A DNA stretch of 64,000 nt from Bordetella petrii (GTDB taxonomy: Bacteria > Pseudomonadota > Gammaproteobacteria > Burkholderiales > Burkholderiaceae_B): positions 408,285 through 472,284 of the forward strand of contig NZ_JAFMZZ010000004.1 in NCBI RefSeq assembly GCF_017356245.1. The letters are read 5' to 3'. The number at the start of each line of letters is the position of its first letter. Position 1 is the stretch's first letter. Position numbers and translations under genes: made by a program. The notes under the pieces are model-generated. The model was not told the origin of the DNA and did no database searches. It was given only the letters and a program-made list of their open reading frames with translations. This document shows positions 42,753 through 51,528 of this stretch, one piece after another.

Positions 42753-44225
42753 ATGAAGCACTTATTGACACGTGCCCCCGCCCTGCTGGCCGCGCTGCTG
42801 GTGCTGGCAGGCTGCGCGGTGGGCCCCGAGTACCACCGGCCCGAAGTCGACACGCCGGCGGCCTACAAAGAAGCCCTGCCGGCGCATGAAGCCGGCTCGT
42901 GGCAGGCGGCCCAGCCGGCCGAGCAGGCGCTGCGCGGCGAATGGTGGAAGCTGTTCGGCGACAGCACGCTGAACGCGCTGGAAGACCAGGCGCAGCAGGC
43001 CAACCACAGCCTGCAGGCCGCCGCGGCCCGCCTGAAGCAGGCGCGCGCCCTGCTGGGCGATGCGCGCTCGCAGCGGTTTCCCACCGTGGACGCCGGCTTC
43101 GGCCCCACGCGCCAGCGCCCTTCGCCGGCCTCGCAGGGCCTGTCGGCCAACGATTCGACCGATCCGTCGACGCTGTGGCGCGCCCAGGCAAGCGTATCTT
43201 ATGAAGTAGACCTGTTCGGCCGCGTGGCATCCACCGTGGACGCCGCCACCGCCGACGCGCAGCAAAGCGAGGCCTTGTACCGTTCGGTGCTGCTGGCCCT
43301 GCAGGCCGACGTGGCGCAGGCCTACTTCCAGGTGCGCGAGCTGGACGCCGGCCTGCAGCTGTACCGGCAGACCGTGGACCTGCGCGCCGAGACCCTGCAG
43401 CTGATCCAGCGCCGCTACGACGCGGGCGACATCAGCGAACTGGACCTGGCGCGCGCCCGCTCGGAACTGGAATCGGCGCGTTCCGAGGCCCTGGGCTTCG
43501 AACGCCGCCGCGCCAATGCCGAACACGCGCTGGCCGTGCTGCTGGGCAAGGCGCCGTCCGAATTCAGCCTGCCTTCGCAGCCGCTGTCGCGGATCGCGGT
43601 CACTGTGCCGGCCGGCTTGCCGTCCACCCTGCTGGAACGCCGCCCCGACATTGCCGCGGCCGAACGCGCCATGGCGGCCGCCAATGCGCGCGTCGGCGTG
43701 GCGAAGTCGGCGTTCTTCCCCAGCCTGAACATCACGGGCGCGGCGGGGTTCGAATCGGCCGAGCTGGGCGACTTGTTCGAGTGGTCCAGCCGCACCTTCC
43801 TGCTGGGGCCGCTGGTGGGCGCGGCGCTGTCGCTGCCGATTTTCGACGGCGGCCGCCGCCAGGCCGGCCTGGACCGCGCCCGCGCGGTGTATGAAGAAGA
43901 CGTGGCCAACTACCGGCAGACCGTGCTGACGGCCTTCCGCGAAGTGGAAGACAACCTGGCCAACCTGCGCATCCTGTCCAGCCAGACCTCGGCCCAGGAC
44001 GCCGCGCTGCAGGCTTCGCAGCGCGCGGCGCGCATCTCGCACACGCAGTACCGCGAAGGCTCGATCAGCTACCTGGATGTGATCGAGGCCGACCGCACGG
44101 TGCTGGCGCAGCAGCGCGTGTCGGTGCAGCTGGACGGCGAACGCGCCCGTTCGGCCGTGAACCTGGTGCGGGCGCTGGGCGGCGGCTGGGACACGCCGCT
44201 GCCGCCGTCCCTGGCGCAACGATGA
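42753..44225 (+). CDS. oprN: Outer-membrane efflux lipoprotein (OprN/NodT family)
   Basis: A 490-residue TolC-like channel of the NodT group: lipoprotein signal ending LLVLAGCAVGPEYHRP (lipobox LAGC), two OEP repeats with long alpha-helical hairpins, the conserved ELDLARARSELESARSEA and SISYLDVIEADRTVLAQQR segments. The start ATG at 42753 follows AAGAGAA at about 10 bases. It is the last gene of the efflux operon, 15 bases after the pump gene. Confidence 0.92.
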   Translation: MKHLLTRAPALLAALLVLAGCAVGPEYHRPEVDTPAAYKEALPAHEAGSWQAAQPAEQALRGEWWKLFGDSTLNALEDQAQQANHSLQAAAARLKQARALLGDARSQRFPTVDAGFGPTRQRPSPASQGLSANDSTDPSTLWRAQASVSYEVDLFGRVASTVDAATADAQQSEALYRSVLLALQADVAQAYFQVRELDAGLQLYRQTVDLRAETLQLIQRRYDAGDISELDLARARSELESARSEALGFERRRANAEHALAVLLGKAPSEFSLPSQPLSRIAVTVPAGLPSTLLERRPDIAAAERAMAAANARVGVAKSAFFPSLNITGAAGFESAELGDLFEWSSRTFLLGPLVGAALSLPIFDGGRRQAGLDRARAVYEEDVANYRQTVLTAFREVEDNLANLRILSSQTSAQDAALQASQRAARISHTQYREGSISYLDVIEADRTVLAQQRVSVQLDGERARSAVNLVRALGGGWDTPLPPSLAQR

Positions 44226-44267
44226 GGCCGTGCTTTGCATACGCGGCGGTGTCACCACCCGCTATGC

Positions 44268-44363
44268 CAGGTGGTGGCTCCCGAAGGGTGTCAGACACCG
44301 CTCTGTGTGCAGAAGGCCTAGTCTAAGCGTCGATGTCTGACACCCTACGGGTGTCAGACACCT
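44268..44363. repeat. Dispersed paired-hairpin repeat, copy 2
   Basis: The first hairpin has GGTGGTGGCTCCCGAAGGG followed by TGTCAGACACC; the second is GTCTGACACCCTACGGGTGTCAGAC, almost perfectly self-complementary. They are about 33 bases apart, just after the efflux operon, where they could end its transcription. Confidence 0.85.
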
Positions 44364-44419
44364 GTGGCGGCAATGTCCACGTAGCATTCCTTGCCTGGAG
44401 TCGGCCATAATGTGGCGTC

Positions 44420-44986
44420 ATGCCCGCCTTTTCCCGTTCCGCTGCGCCTGTCGCTGCGGCCGCCCCGGCCGGCGTCCGCCTGTTTTTCGCGTTATGGCCT
44501 GGGCCCGCACTGGCCGCCACGCTGGCAAGCTGGGCCGCACAAGCCCAGGCCGCCTGCGGCGGGCGCGCCATGCGGCCCGACACCTTGCACCTGACCTTGG
44601 CATTTTTGGGCGCGGTCGACGCTGAGCGCGCCGCCGCGCTGGTGGCTGCCACCGCCCGGCAGCGCGCCCGGCCGGGCAGCATCACCCTGGACCGCTACGG
44701 CACGTTCGCGCGCCAGGGCATTGTGTGGGCCGGCCCCGCCGAAGTGCCGCCGGCGCTGCAGCACACCCACGACGCCCTGTGGGACTGGCTGGAACCGCTG
44801 GGCTGGCCGCGGCCCGCGCAGGCGTTCAAGCCGCACGTCACCCTGCTGCGGCGGGCCGCGCGCCTGGACGGCACGCCGGCCGCGCCGCCGCCGGTGCAAT
44901 GGCAGTACCGCCGCTATGTGCTGGTGCAGTCGCGTCCCCGCGAGGGCGTGGCCCACTACCAGGTGCTGGCCCGCTCGGCAGGCTGA
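44420..44986 (+). CDS. thpR: RNA 2',3'-cyclic phosphodiesterase
   Basis: A 188-residue 2H-phosphoesterase. Both catalytic motifs are present: HLTLAFLG (about 57-64) and HVTLLRR (about 140-146), set in the two-lobed LigT/ThpR fold; VRLFFALWPGP at the start is typical. ThpR opens 2',3'-cyclic phosphates on RNA to 2'-phosphates and can ligate tRNA halves in vitro. The first about 17 residues are an Ala-rich extension, so an inner start is possible. Confidence 0.88.
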   Translation: MPAFSRSAAPVAAAAPAGVRLFFALWPGPALAATLASWAAQAQAACGGRAMRPDTLHLTLAFLGAVDAERAAALVAATARQRARPGSITLDRYGTFARQGIVWAGPAEVPPALQHTHDALWDWLEPLGWPRPAQAFKPHVTLLRRAARLDGTPAAPPPVQWQYRRYVLVQSRPREGVAHYQVLARSAG

Positions 44987-45039
44987 CCGCCCACCCGGCG
45001 CGTGGCACAATCGGGGCCCGTTCCCGCCCTGCGCACATC

Positions 45040-45600
45040 ATGCTGATCCTGCTGGACCAAGACGGCGTCCTGGCCGACTTCGAGCATGCGTTCCTGGATG
45101 CCTGGCGCGCGCGCCACCCCGACATCGCGCCCGTGCCCTACGAAAGCCGCCGGTCGTTCCGCATCCTGGACGACTACCCGCCCGACCTGCGCGCCCGCGC
45201 CGAGGCCATCTATACCGCCCCCGGCTTCATCCGCGACCTGCCGCCGGTGCCCGGCGCGGTCGAGGCCTACCGCGAACTGCTGGCGCTGGGCATGGACGTG
45301 CGCATCTGCACCTCGCCCCTGCTGCAGTTCGAGAACTGCGTGGCCGAGAAATACCTGTGGGTGGAACGCCACCTGGGCCGCGCGGCCACCGAACGCCTGG
45401 TCCTGACCCGCGACAAGACCCTGGTGCGCGGCGACCTGCTCATTGATGACAAGCCGCGCATCCAGGGCGCGGTGCGGCCCAGCTGGCGCCACATCGTGTA
45501 CGACACGCCCTACAACCGCCAGGAAACCGACCGCCCGCGGCTTACCTGGGCCAACTGGCGCAACGTGCTGGCCGGCGAGCTGTATACGGCAGACCGCTAG
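45040..45600 (+). CDS. HAD-family 5'(3')-deoxyribonucleotidase-like protein
   Basis: A 186-residue NT5C-type HAD phosphatase: motif I DQDGVLADFE (nucleophile D6, D8), motif II Ser/Thr in ICTSPLLQ, Lys in LTRDKTLVRGD and motif III LLIDDKP. The family dephosphorylates (deoxy)nucleoside monophosphates. The start at 45040 was chosen on motif I; the longer frame from 44725 overlaps thpR. Confidence 0.85.
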   Translation: MLILLDQDGVLADFEHAFLDAWRARHPDIAPVPYESRRSFRILDDYPPDLRARAEAIYTAPGFIRDLPPVPGAVEAYRELLALGMDVRICTSPLLQFENCVAEKYLWVERHLGRAATERLVLTRDKTLVRGDLLIDDKPRIQGAVRPSWRHIVYDTPYNRQETDRPRLTWANWRNVLAGELYTADR

Positions 45601-45629
45601 CGCCAATGCGGCGCCGCAGCGTGACACGG

Positions 45630-45666
45630 CCGTGGATTTCTGTATTCTGAATACAGAAATCCACGG
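45630..45666. promoter_or_regulatory. Perfect 37-bp palindrome, probable GntR operator
   Basis: Two perfectly complementary 18-base arms (left arm CCGTGGATTTCTGTATTC) flank a single central T. It ends 9 bases before the GntR start. The core TGTATTC-T-GAATACA fits operators of FadR-subfamily GntR proteins. Its length and perfection are unusual, and it would lie over the promoter of the GntR operon. A terminator role for the upstream gene is less likely because the arms are A+T-rich and no T-run follows. Confidence 0.7.
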
Positions 45667-45675
45667 AAGGCCGCC

Positions 45676-46347
45676 ATGCTGAAACCGTTGCCCGCCGCCA
45701 GCGACCTGGCACACACCGTCTACACGCAACTGCGCGAAGCCGTCATCGAAGGGCAGTTGGCGCCCGGCCTGCGGCTGGGCCAGGAAGAGCTCGCCGCCCG
45801 CTTCGGGATTTCGCGCCAGCCGGTGCTGCAGGCCCTGGCCCACCTGGAACGCGATGGGCTGGCCATTCGCGCCGACGGGCGCGGCACCCTGCAGGTGGCG
45901 CCGCTCGACCCGCAGCTTGTGGCCGAGTTCTACCAGCTGCGCGCCGAAGTCGACGCCCTGGCGGCGCGCCTTGCCGCCCGGCGCGTGGCGGCCGGCGCCA
46001 CGCCGCCGCTGCCCGCCGCGCTGGTCGAACGCGGGCTGGCCGCCCTGCGGCGCGGCCGCATGCCGGCCCTGATCGCCGCCGACACGCAGCTGCACCACGC
46101 CATCTACGAGGCCTCGGCCAACCGTCTGCTGGCCTCGGTGATGCGGCCGCAATGGGGCCACCTGGAACGCGTGATGTGCGCCGTATGCGAGCCGGCCGCC
46201 GTCCGGGCGGGCCTGTGGGACGAACACAGCGCCATCGTGGCCGCGATCAACGCCGGCGACGACGAGCGCGCGGCCACGCTGTCGCGCGAGCACGCCGAGC
46301 GGGCCGCGGCGGGGCTGATTCCGCGCCTTGCGACACCGCGCGCGTAA
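45676..46347 (+). CDS. GntR-family regulator (FCD type)
   Basis: A 223-residue FadR-subfamily regulator: winged helix (AHTVYTQLREAVIEGQLAPGLRLGQEELAARFGISRQPVLQALAHLERDGL) and helical FCD effector domain with metal-type residues in D-x-LHHAIYEAS and later EHSAIVAAINAGDDERA. It heads a five-gene run with two oxygenases, a dehydrogenase and an RraA-like protein and should repress it through the adjacent palindrome. The effector is likely a carboxylic acid. Confidence 0.9.
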   Translation: MLKPLPAASDLAHTVYTQLREAVIEGQLAPGLRLGQEELAARFGISRQPVLQALAHLERDGLAIRADGRGTLQVAPLDPQLVAEFYQLRAEVDALAARLAARRVAAGATPPLPAALVERGLAALRRGRMPALIAADTQLHHAIYEASANRLLASVMRPQWGHLERVMCAVCEPAAVRAGLWDEHSAIVAAINAGDDERAATLSREHAERAAAGLIPRLATPRA

Positions 46348-46428
46348 GGCGCGCCCCCTTCCCCTGCACCGGCGCGAGACGCCGGAAACACCAGAGCCGG
46401 CGCCAGCCGGCCCCACCCGGAGACGACG

Positions 46429-47304
46429 ATGCAACTTACCGAAGCGCAACGCCAGCAATTCGACCGGGACGGGTATCTGTTCTTTCCCGCCCTGTTCTCG
46501 CCGCAGGAAATCGCCATGCTCACCGACGAGGTGCCGCGCCTGTATGCACAGGACCGGGCCGAGAACGTGCGCGAAAAGCATGGCGGCGCGGTGCGGACCA
46601 ACTTCGCGGCCCACCTGTACAGCGCGCCGTTCGCGCGCCTGGCGCGCCACCCCCGCATGGTGCGCCCGGTGGAACAGCTGTTCGGCGAGCCCGTGTACAT
46701 GCACCAGTTCAAGGTCAACGGCAAGAACGCGTTCGACGGCGACGTATGGCAGTGGCACCAGGACTACGGCACCTGGCTGAACGACGACCTGATGCCTTCG
46801 CCGCGGGCCATGAACGTGGCGATTTTCCTGGACGAGGTCAACGAGTACAACGGGCCGCTGATGTTCATTCCCGGCAGCCACCGCCTGGGCGTGCTCGAGG
46901 CGGGGCACGACACCACCACCACCAGCTACCCGCTGTGGACGATCAACAACGACAACATCCGCACCATGGTAGAGAAGGCCGGCGGCCGCGACGGCGGCAT
47001 CGTCGCCCCGCGAGGCCCGGCCGGATCGATGCTGCTGTTCCATTCCTGCCTGGTGCACGCGTCGTCGTCCAATCTCAGCCCCTGGAACCGCGTCAGCGTC
47101 TACCTGAGCCTGTGCGCGGTGTCGAACCACATCCGGCGCTTCAAGCGCCCGGAATGGATTGCGCATAGAAATTTCGCCCCCATCGAATGCCTGCCCGACG
47201 ACTGCCTGCAAAAGGACTATGCTGTGGAACTGCCATGGCAAGATGGCACGCCGGCCGAGGCGGCACGGACCTCGCTCGAGCGCCTCGAGGAGACTGCGCA
47301 ATGA
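46429..47304 (+). CDS. Phytanoyl-CoA dioxygenase (PhyH)-family protein
   Basis: A 291-residue Fe(II)/2-oxoglutarate oxygenase with H-x-D in VWQWHQDYGTW, the strand GPLMFIPGSHRLG and the distal His in LLFHSCLVHASSSNLSPWNRVSVYLS (His then Arg for 2-oxoglutarate). It is close in plan to the ectoine-hydroxylase-like PhyH group. A GGAG ribosome site lies 7 bases before the ATG. The stop overlaps the next gene (ATGA). It probably starts breakdown of the compound sensed by the GntR protein. Confidence 0.88.
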   Translation: MQLTEAQRQQFDRDGYLFFPALFSPQEIAMLTDEVPRLYAQDRAENVREKHGGAVRTNFAAHLYSAPFARLARHPRMVRPVEQLFGEPVYMHQFKVNGKNAFDGDVWQWHQDYGTWLNDDLMPSPRAMNVAIFLDEVNEYNGPLMFIPGSHRLGVLEAGHDTTTTSYPLWTINNDNIRTMVEKAGGRDGGIVAPRGPAGSMLLFHSCLVHASSSNLSPWNRVSVYLSLCAVSNHIRRFKRPEWIAHRNFAPIECLPDDCLQKDYAVELPWQDGTPAEAARTSLERLEETAQ

Positions 47305-48638
47305 ATCTGCACCGCATGCTCAAGCAACGCGCCGTAGACGGCAAGCCGCTGCGCGTGGCGCTGATCGGCGCCGGCAAGTTCGGATCGATGTTTCTCAGCC
47401 AGGCCCGACGCACGCCGGGCATCCAGCTGGTGGCCGTGGCCGACCTGCGGCCCGACCGGGCGCGCGCCGCGCTGACCCGGGTGGGCTGGCCCGCCGACGC
47501 GCTGCGGGCCGAAAACCCGGCGGATGCCGTTCACTCGGGCCGGGTGTATTTCAGCGACGACGCGGCCGCGGTGATCGCCTGCCCGGAAGTCGAGATCGTG
47601 ATCGACGCCACCGGCCAGGCCGCGGCCGGCATTGCGCACGTGCTGGCCTGCTGCGAGCACGGCAAGCACATCATCATGGTCAACGTCGAGGCCGACGCGC
47701 TGGCGGGCCCGCTGCTGGCGCGCCGCGCCCGCGAGGCCGGCATTGTGTATTCGCTGGCCTACGGCGACCAGCCCGCCCTGATCTGCGAAATGGTCGACTG
47801 GGCGCGCGCCAGCGGCTTCGAAGTCATCGCCGCCGGCAAGGGCACCAAGTACCTGCCCGAATTCCACACCTCGACGCCGGACACCGTGTGGCCCTATTAC
47901 GGCTTTACCGACGAGATGGTGGCCGCCGGCGATTTCAATGCGCAGATGTTCAACAGCTTCCTGGACGGCACCAAGAGCGCCATCGAGATGGCGGCGGTGG
48001 CCAACGCCACCGGCCTGCTGCCGGCGCCGTCGGGGCTGCACTTCCCGCCCTGCGGCGTGGACGACCTGGCCCGCGTGCTGCGCCCGCGCGACGACGGCGG
48101 CATGCTGCACCATCGCGGCCAGGTCGAGGTGATTTCGTCGCTGGAACGCGACGGGCGCCCGGTGTTCCGCGACCTGCGCTGGGGCGTCTATGTCACCCTG
48201 GCGGCCGACAGCGACTACGTGCGGCGCTGCTTCAAGGAATACGGCCTGGTCACCGACCCCACCGGCAACTACGCGGCCATGTTCAAGCCCTATCACCTGA
48301 TCGGTCTGGAACTGGGCATCAGCGTGGCCAGCGTGGGCCTGCGCCACGAACCCACCGGCTCGGCCTCGGGCTGGCACGGCGATGTGGTGGCCACCGCCAA
48401 GCGCGATCTTGCCGTCGGCCAGGAACTCGACGGCGAGGGCGGCTATACCGTGTACGGCAAACTGATGCCGGCGCGCGATTCGGTCAAAGACGGCTATCTG
48501 CCGCTGGGGCTGGCGCACAAGGTGAAGCTGAAGAACCCGGTAAAGCAGTCGCAGCCCATCCGCTGGCACGATGTGGACTTCGACGAACGCGCCCCGGCCG
48601 TGCAGTTCCGCCGCGAAATGGAACAATCGTTCGCCTGA
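47301..48638 (+). CDS. NAD(P)-dependent homoserine-dehydrogenase-like oxidoreductase with SAF domain
   Basis: A 445-residue protein: Rossmann motif VALIGAGKFGSMFLSQ (about 19-34), VEIVIDATGQAAAGIAHVLACCEHGKHIIMVNVEAD, a middle domain (AAGKGTKYLPEFHTSTPDTVWPYYGF) and a C-terminal SAF-like domain (RDLAVGQELDGEGGYTVYGKLMPA). This is the family often annotated as NAD(P)H-dependent oxidoreductase/homoserine dehydrogenase-like. Start coupling to the PhyH gene is by 4-base overlap. The true reaction is unknown; oxidation of a hydroxylated product is plausible. Confidence 0.85.
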   Translation: MNLHRMLKQRAVDGKPLRVALIGAGKFGSMFLSQARRTPGIQLVAVADLRPDRARAALTRVGWPADALRAENPADAVHSGRVYFSDDAAAVIACPEVEIVIDATGQAAAGIAHVLACCEHGKHIIMVNVEADALAGPLLARRAREAGIVYSLAYGDQPALICEMVDWARASGFEVIAAGKGTKYLPEFHTSTPDTVWPYYGFTDEMVAAGDFNAQMFNSFLDGTKSAIEMAAVANATGLLPAPSGLHFPPCGVDDLARVLRPRDDGGMLHHRGQVEVISSLERDGRPVFRDLRWGVYVTLAADSDYVRRCFKEYGLVTDPTGNYAAMFKPYHLIGLELGISVASVGLRHEPTGSASGWHGDVVATAKRDLAVGQELDGEGGYTVYGKLMPARDSVKDGYLPLGLAHKVKLKNPVKQSQPIRWHDVDFDERAPAVQFRREMEQSFA

Positions 48639-48777
48639 AGGCGCGGCCCGAGAAGTTCAGATGGTGAAATTCTGCTGCCCGTGGCTATGGGCAGCGCGGC
48701 AGGGCGCCGATATGCTGGCAAAGACCACCGGCGGCCCGCCCTTGCCGCCCCGGCATTTCACCAGGAAGGACCTCTTT

Positions 48778-49668
48778 ATGGCACACCCCGGCATCAGCCT
48801 GGACCACCAGGTACTGCACGACGGCTTCGTCGTGGAAATACACGAGAAAATCGAGCAGCTGCTGCAGGATGCCGCCGCCATCGAGCAGCTGCGCCTGCTG
48901 TGGCAGCAGGCGCCCGTCATGGTGTTCCGGCGCCAGTCCATCGAAGAGCACGAGCAGGTGCAGTTCAGCCAGCAATTCGGCACCTGCGAAGTCATCAGCC
49001 GCAAAGACATCCTGTCGCCCTACCAGGACGAGGTCATTTACTTCAGTACGCTGCGCTATGCCGACGGGCGGGGCGTGGGCGGTTTTGCCGGCGGCGATGA
49101 CGTGGCCTGGCATTCGGACCAGACCTTCATGCGCCAGCCGGCCACGGGCGCCATGCTGTACGGCGTGGAAGTGCCCAAGGGCGGCGGCGACATCTACTGG
49201 GCCAACCAGTACGGCGCCTGGGACAGCCTGCCGGCCGACATTCAGGCGCTGATCGAAGGCCGCACCGGCACGTACCGCTATGCCAAGCGCATGGCCATCA
49301 TGAACCCGCTGGAACTGAAAAAAGACACTGCCCAGGCCAAGGCGATGCTGAGCCTGCCCGACGCCACGCATCCGCTGGTGCTGACGCACCCCATTACCGG
49401 GCGCAAGGCGCTGTACGCCGACCCGACCACGCTGGTGGCGATCGACGGCCTGAGCGACGCCGACAACGAGCGCGTGCTGCCGCTGCTGTTCGAGGCGGGC
49501 AGCCGCCCCGAACTGGTGTACCGGCACAAGGTGCGCAACGGCGACCTGGTCATGTGGGACAACGGCTGCACCATGCACCGGCGCGACGAAATGCGGCTGG
49601 ACCAGCCGCGCCTGATGAAGCGCACCACGTTCCGGCTGTCGCCCCAGGCCTACTGCGCGCCGCACTGA
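48778..49668 (+). CDS. TauD/TfdA-family Fe(II)/2-oxoglutarate dioxygenase
   Basis: A 296-residue TauD/TfdA oxygenase: H-x-D in DDVAWHSDQTFMRQPATGAMLYGVEVPKGGGDIYWANQYGAW and the distal motif DLVMWDNGCTMHRRDEM with His, then Arg for the cosubstrate (LMKRTTFRLS). The ATG at 48778 follows AGGAAGGA. Family members cleave C-O or C-S/N bonds by hydroxylation (taurine, 2,4-D, carnitine-like substrates). It is the second 2-oxoglutarate oxygenase of the operon. Confidence 0.9.
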   Translation: MAHPGISLDHQVLHDGFVVEIHEKIEQLLQDAAAIEQLRLLWQQAPVMVFRRQSIEEHEQVQFSQQFGTCEVISRKDILSPYQDEVIYFSTLRYADGRGVGGFAGGDDVAWHSDQTFMRQPATGAMLYGVEVPKGGGDIYWANQYGAWDSLPADIQALIEGRTGTYRYAKRMAIMNPLELKKDTAQAKAMLSLPDATHPLVLTHPITGRKALYADPTTLVAIDGLSDADNERVLPLLFEAGSRPELVYRHKVRNGDLVMWDNGCTMHRRDEMRLDQPRLMKRTTFRLSPQAYCAPH

Positions 49669-49700
49669 ATCCCCATCGCATCCACCGCAAAGGAAGCCAA

Positions 49701-50411
49701 GTGAATCGATCCCTAGTCTATCTGCGCGTGAACCGCGTGGACGCCGCCGTTTGCGCGCAGGCGCAGGAAGCCACCGTGTCCGACCTGCACGAGGCCGAGT
49801 TCGCCGCCGGCCGGCGCGGCCTGATGTCCAGCCGCATGCGGCCCGTGCTGGCCGGCCGGCGCATCGCCGGCCCCGCCGTCACCGCCTATTGCGGCCCGGG
49901 CGACAACCTGATGATGCATCGGGCGCTGTACCTGGCGCAGCCGGGCGACGTGCTGGTAGTGGTGTGCGAGCCGGCGATCTCGGGCGCGCAATGGGGCGAC
50001 ATGGCGGCGCGCTATGCGCTGAAGAAAGGCCTGGCCGGCATCGTGGTGCAGGGCTGCGTGCGCGACACCGATATGCTGCGCGAACTGGGCAGCCCGACCT
50101 GGTCCACCCACGTGCTGTCGTCGCATCCGGACAAGGCCGGGCACGGCCGCGTCAACGCGCCGCTAGTGTGCGACGGCGTGTCGGTGTCGCCCGGCGACCT
50201 GATCGTGGCCGACGGCGACGGCGTGATCTGCGTGCCGCGCGAGCACGCGGCGCAATCGGTGGAACGCGCCCTGGCCCGCATGCGCAAAGAAGACGCCATG
50301 GCCCAGGAAGTGGCCAACGGCGCCGCAGTATGGGACCTGAGCGGCGCGGCGGCCAGCTACGCCAAGATGGACATCCAGGAAATCGACGCCGCCTTCGATG
50401 ACGTGAAGTAG
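49701..50411 (+). CDS. RraA-like protein (HMG/CHA aldolase type)
   Basis: A 236-residue RraA-fold protein. The enzyme-type features are PAVTAYCGPGDNLMMHRALYLAQPGDVLVV, GAQWGDMAARYALKKGLAGIVVQGCVRDTDML (the G-x-x-R-D substrate site) and VADGDGVICVPREHA, as in 4-carboxy-4-hydroxy-2-oxoadipate aldolase/oxaloacetate decarboxylase (GalC/LigK). The GTG start at 49701 follows AAAGGA. As last gene of the catabolic operon it would split or decarboxylate a keto-acid end product. Confidence 0.85.
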   Translation: MNRSLVYLRVNRVDAAVCAQAQEATVSDLHEAEFAAGRRGLMSSRMRPVLAGRRIAGPAVTAYCGPGDNLMMHRALYLAQPGDVLVVVCEPAISGAQWGDMAARYALKKGLAGIVVQGCVRDTDMLRELGSPTWSTHVLSSHPDKAGHGRVNAPLVCDGVSVSPGDLIVADGDGVICVPREHAAQSVERALARMRKEDAMAQEVANGAAVWDLSGAAASYAKMDIQEIDAAFDDVK

Positions 50412-50423
50412 GCCCGGCTATTG

Positions 50424-50520
50424 CAGATGTCCGGCTCCCGTCAGGGTGCCGGACACCGCTGTAGGCCGCAGTCGTCTCAGTTGTACGGTGTCCGACACCC
50501 TGCGGGAGTCGGACACCTGC
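50424..50520. repeat. Dispersed paired-hairpin repeat, copy 3
   Basis: Two hairpins (GTCCGGCTCCCGTCAGGG with GTGCCGGACACC; GGTGTCCGACACCCTGCGGG with GTCGGACACC) about 28 bases apart fill the gap between the convergent RraA-like and LysR genes. CGGAC replaces the CTGAC of other copies on both sides of each stem, which shows base-pair-preserving change. Confidence 0.85.
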
Positions 50521-50538
50521 CGCGCATCTGCTCAGGCG

Positions 50539-51420
50539 TCAAAGACGTTCGGCGAAGAAATCCAGGAAGCAGGCGATGCGGCGCGCCAGCTGCGTGTTGC
50601 GGTAGTACACCGCATGCATGGGCTGCACGTAGTCGGTGCAGGCGTCTTCCAGCAGTTGCACCAGCCGCCCCTCGGCCAAGTCGGCCTTCAGCATGAATTC
50701 GGACAGGCAGGCAATACCCACGCCGTCGATGGCCAGCTGGCGCTGGGTTTCGCCGCTGGACGCCGCCAGGGTGGGCACGATGGTGAATTCGGCGCCGCCC
50801 GCATGGCGCAGCGGCCATACGTTCAGGGTTTCGGGCTGCGTGAAGCCCAGCAGCTCGTGCTGGCGCAGCGCTTCGGCCGTGGCCGGCGCGCCGCGGCGCG
50901 CCACGTAGGCCGGGCTGGCCACCACCAGCCGGCGCGACGGCCGCAGCGGCCGCGCGTGCAGGCTGGAATCCGACAGCGGGCCGGCGCGCAGCGCAATATC
51001 GGTGCGGTGCTCGACCAGATCGACGATGCGGTCGTTGCTGGTCAGTTCCAGGGCGATTTCGGGATAGCGCTGGCGGAACTCGGCGATGTGCGGCACCACA
51101 CAGTGCAGCATGACCGGCGCCGAGGCATCCACCCGCAGCTTGCCGGCCGGCTGCTGGCGGCGGATGCGCATGCATTCTTCAGCGTCGTCCAGGTCGCCCA
51201 CGATGCCGCGCGCGCGCTGCATGAACAACTGCCCTTCTTCGGTCAGCTCCATGCGCCGGGTGGTGCGCGTCAGCAGCGTCACCCCCAGCTGCGTTTCCAG
51301 GCGCGACAGGCTGCGGCTGACGCCCGAGGCCGTCTGCCCCAGGAACTCGGCGGCGGCGCTCATGCTGCCTGTGTCCACCACCGCCAGAAAGACGCGCAAA
51401 GCATCAGAGCTGAGTGCCAT
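50539..51420 (-). CDS. LysR-family regulator divergent from an MFS gene
   Basis: A 293-residue LysR protein of the CrgA-like group (LSSDALRVFLAVVDTGSMSAAAEFLGQTASGVSRSLSRLETQLG; then GKLRVDASAPVMLHCVVPHIAEFRQRYPEI). It faces the MFS/aldo-keto reductase pair across 108 bases and likely controls it. Confidence 0.88.
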   Translation of the reverse strand: MALSSDALRVFLAVVDTGSMSAAAEFLGQTASGVSRSLSRLETQLGVTLLTRTTRRMELTEEGQLFMQRARGIVGDLDDAEECMRIRRQQPAGKLRVDASAPVMLHCVVPHIAEFRQRYPEIALELTSNDRIVDLVEHRTDIALRAGPLSDSSLHARPLRPSRRLVVASPAYVARRGAPATAEALRQHELLGFTQPETLNVWPLRHAGGAEFTIVPTLAASSGETQRQLAIDGVGIACLSEFMLKADLAEGRLVQLLEDACTDYVQPMHAVYYRNTQLARRIACFLDFFAERL

Positions 51421-51528
51421 TTTTGACTTCCACGCATAAGTAAAGTGATTGTAGGCCTATTTTTCTCATAGATCGCGCGGCGCACAATTCGGCTCCTAGG
51501 GTAAACCCGTTATTTCCAGGAGATTGAA

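Noticed and set aside
44956..47301. 781-codon open frame on the minus strand
   Set aside because: It lies opposite the nucleotidase, GntR and PhyH genes, which have clear motifs; the translation is Gln/His/Arg/Val-rich shadow typical of GC-rich genes.
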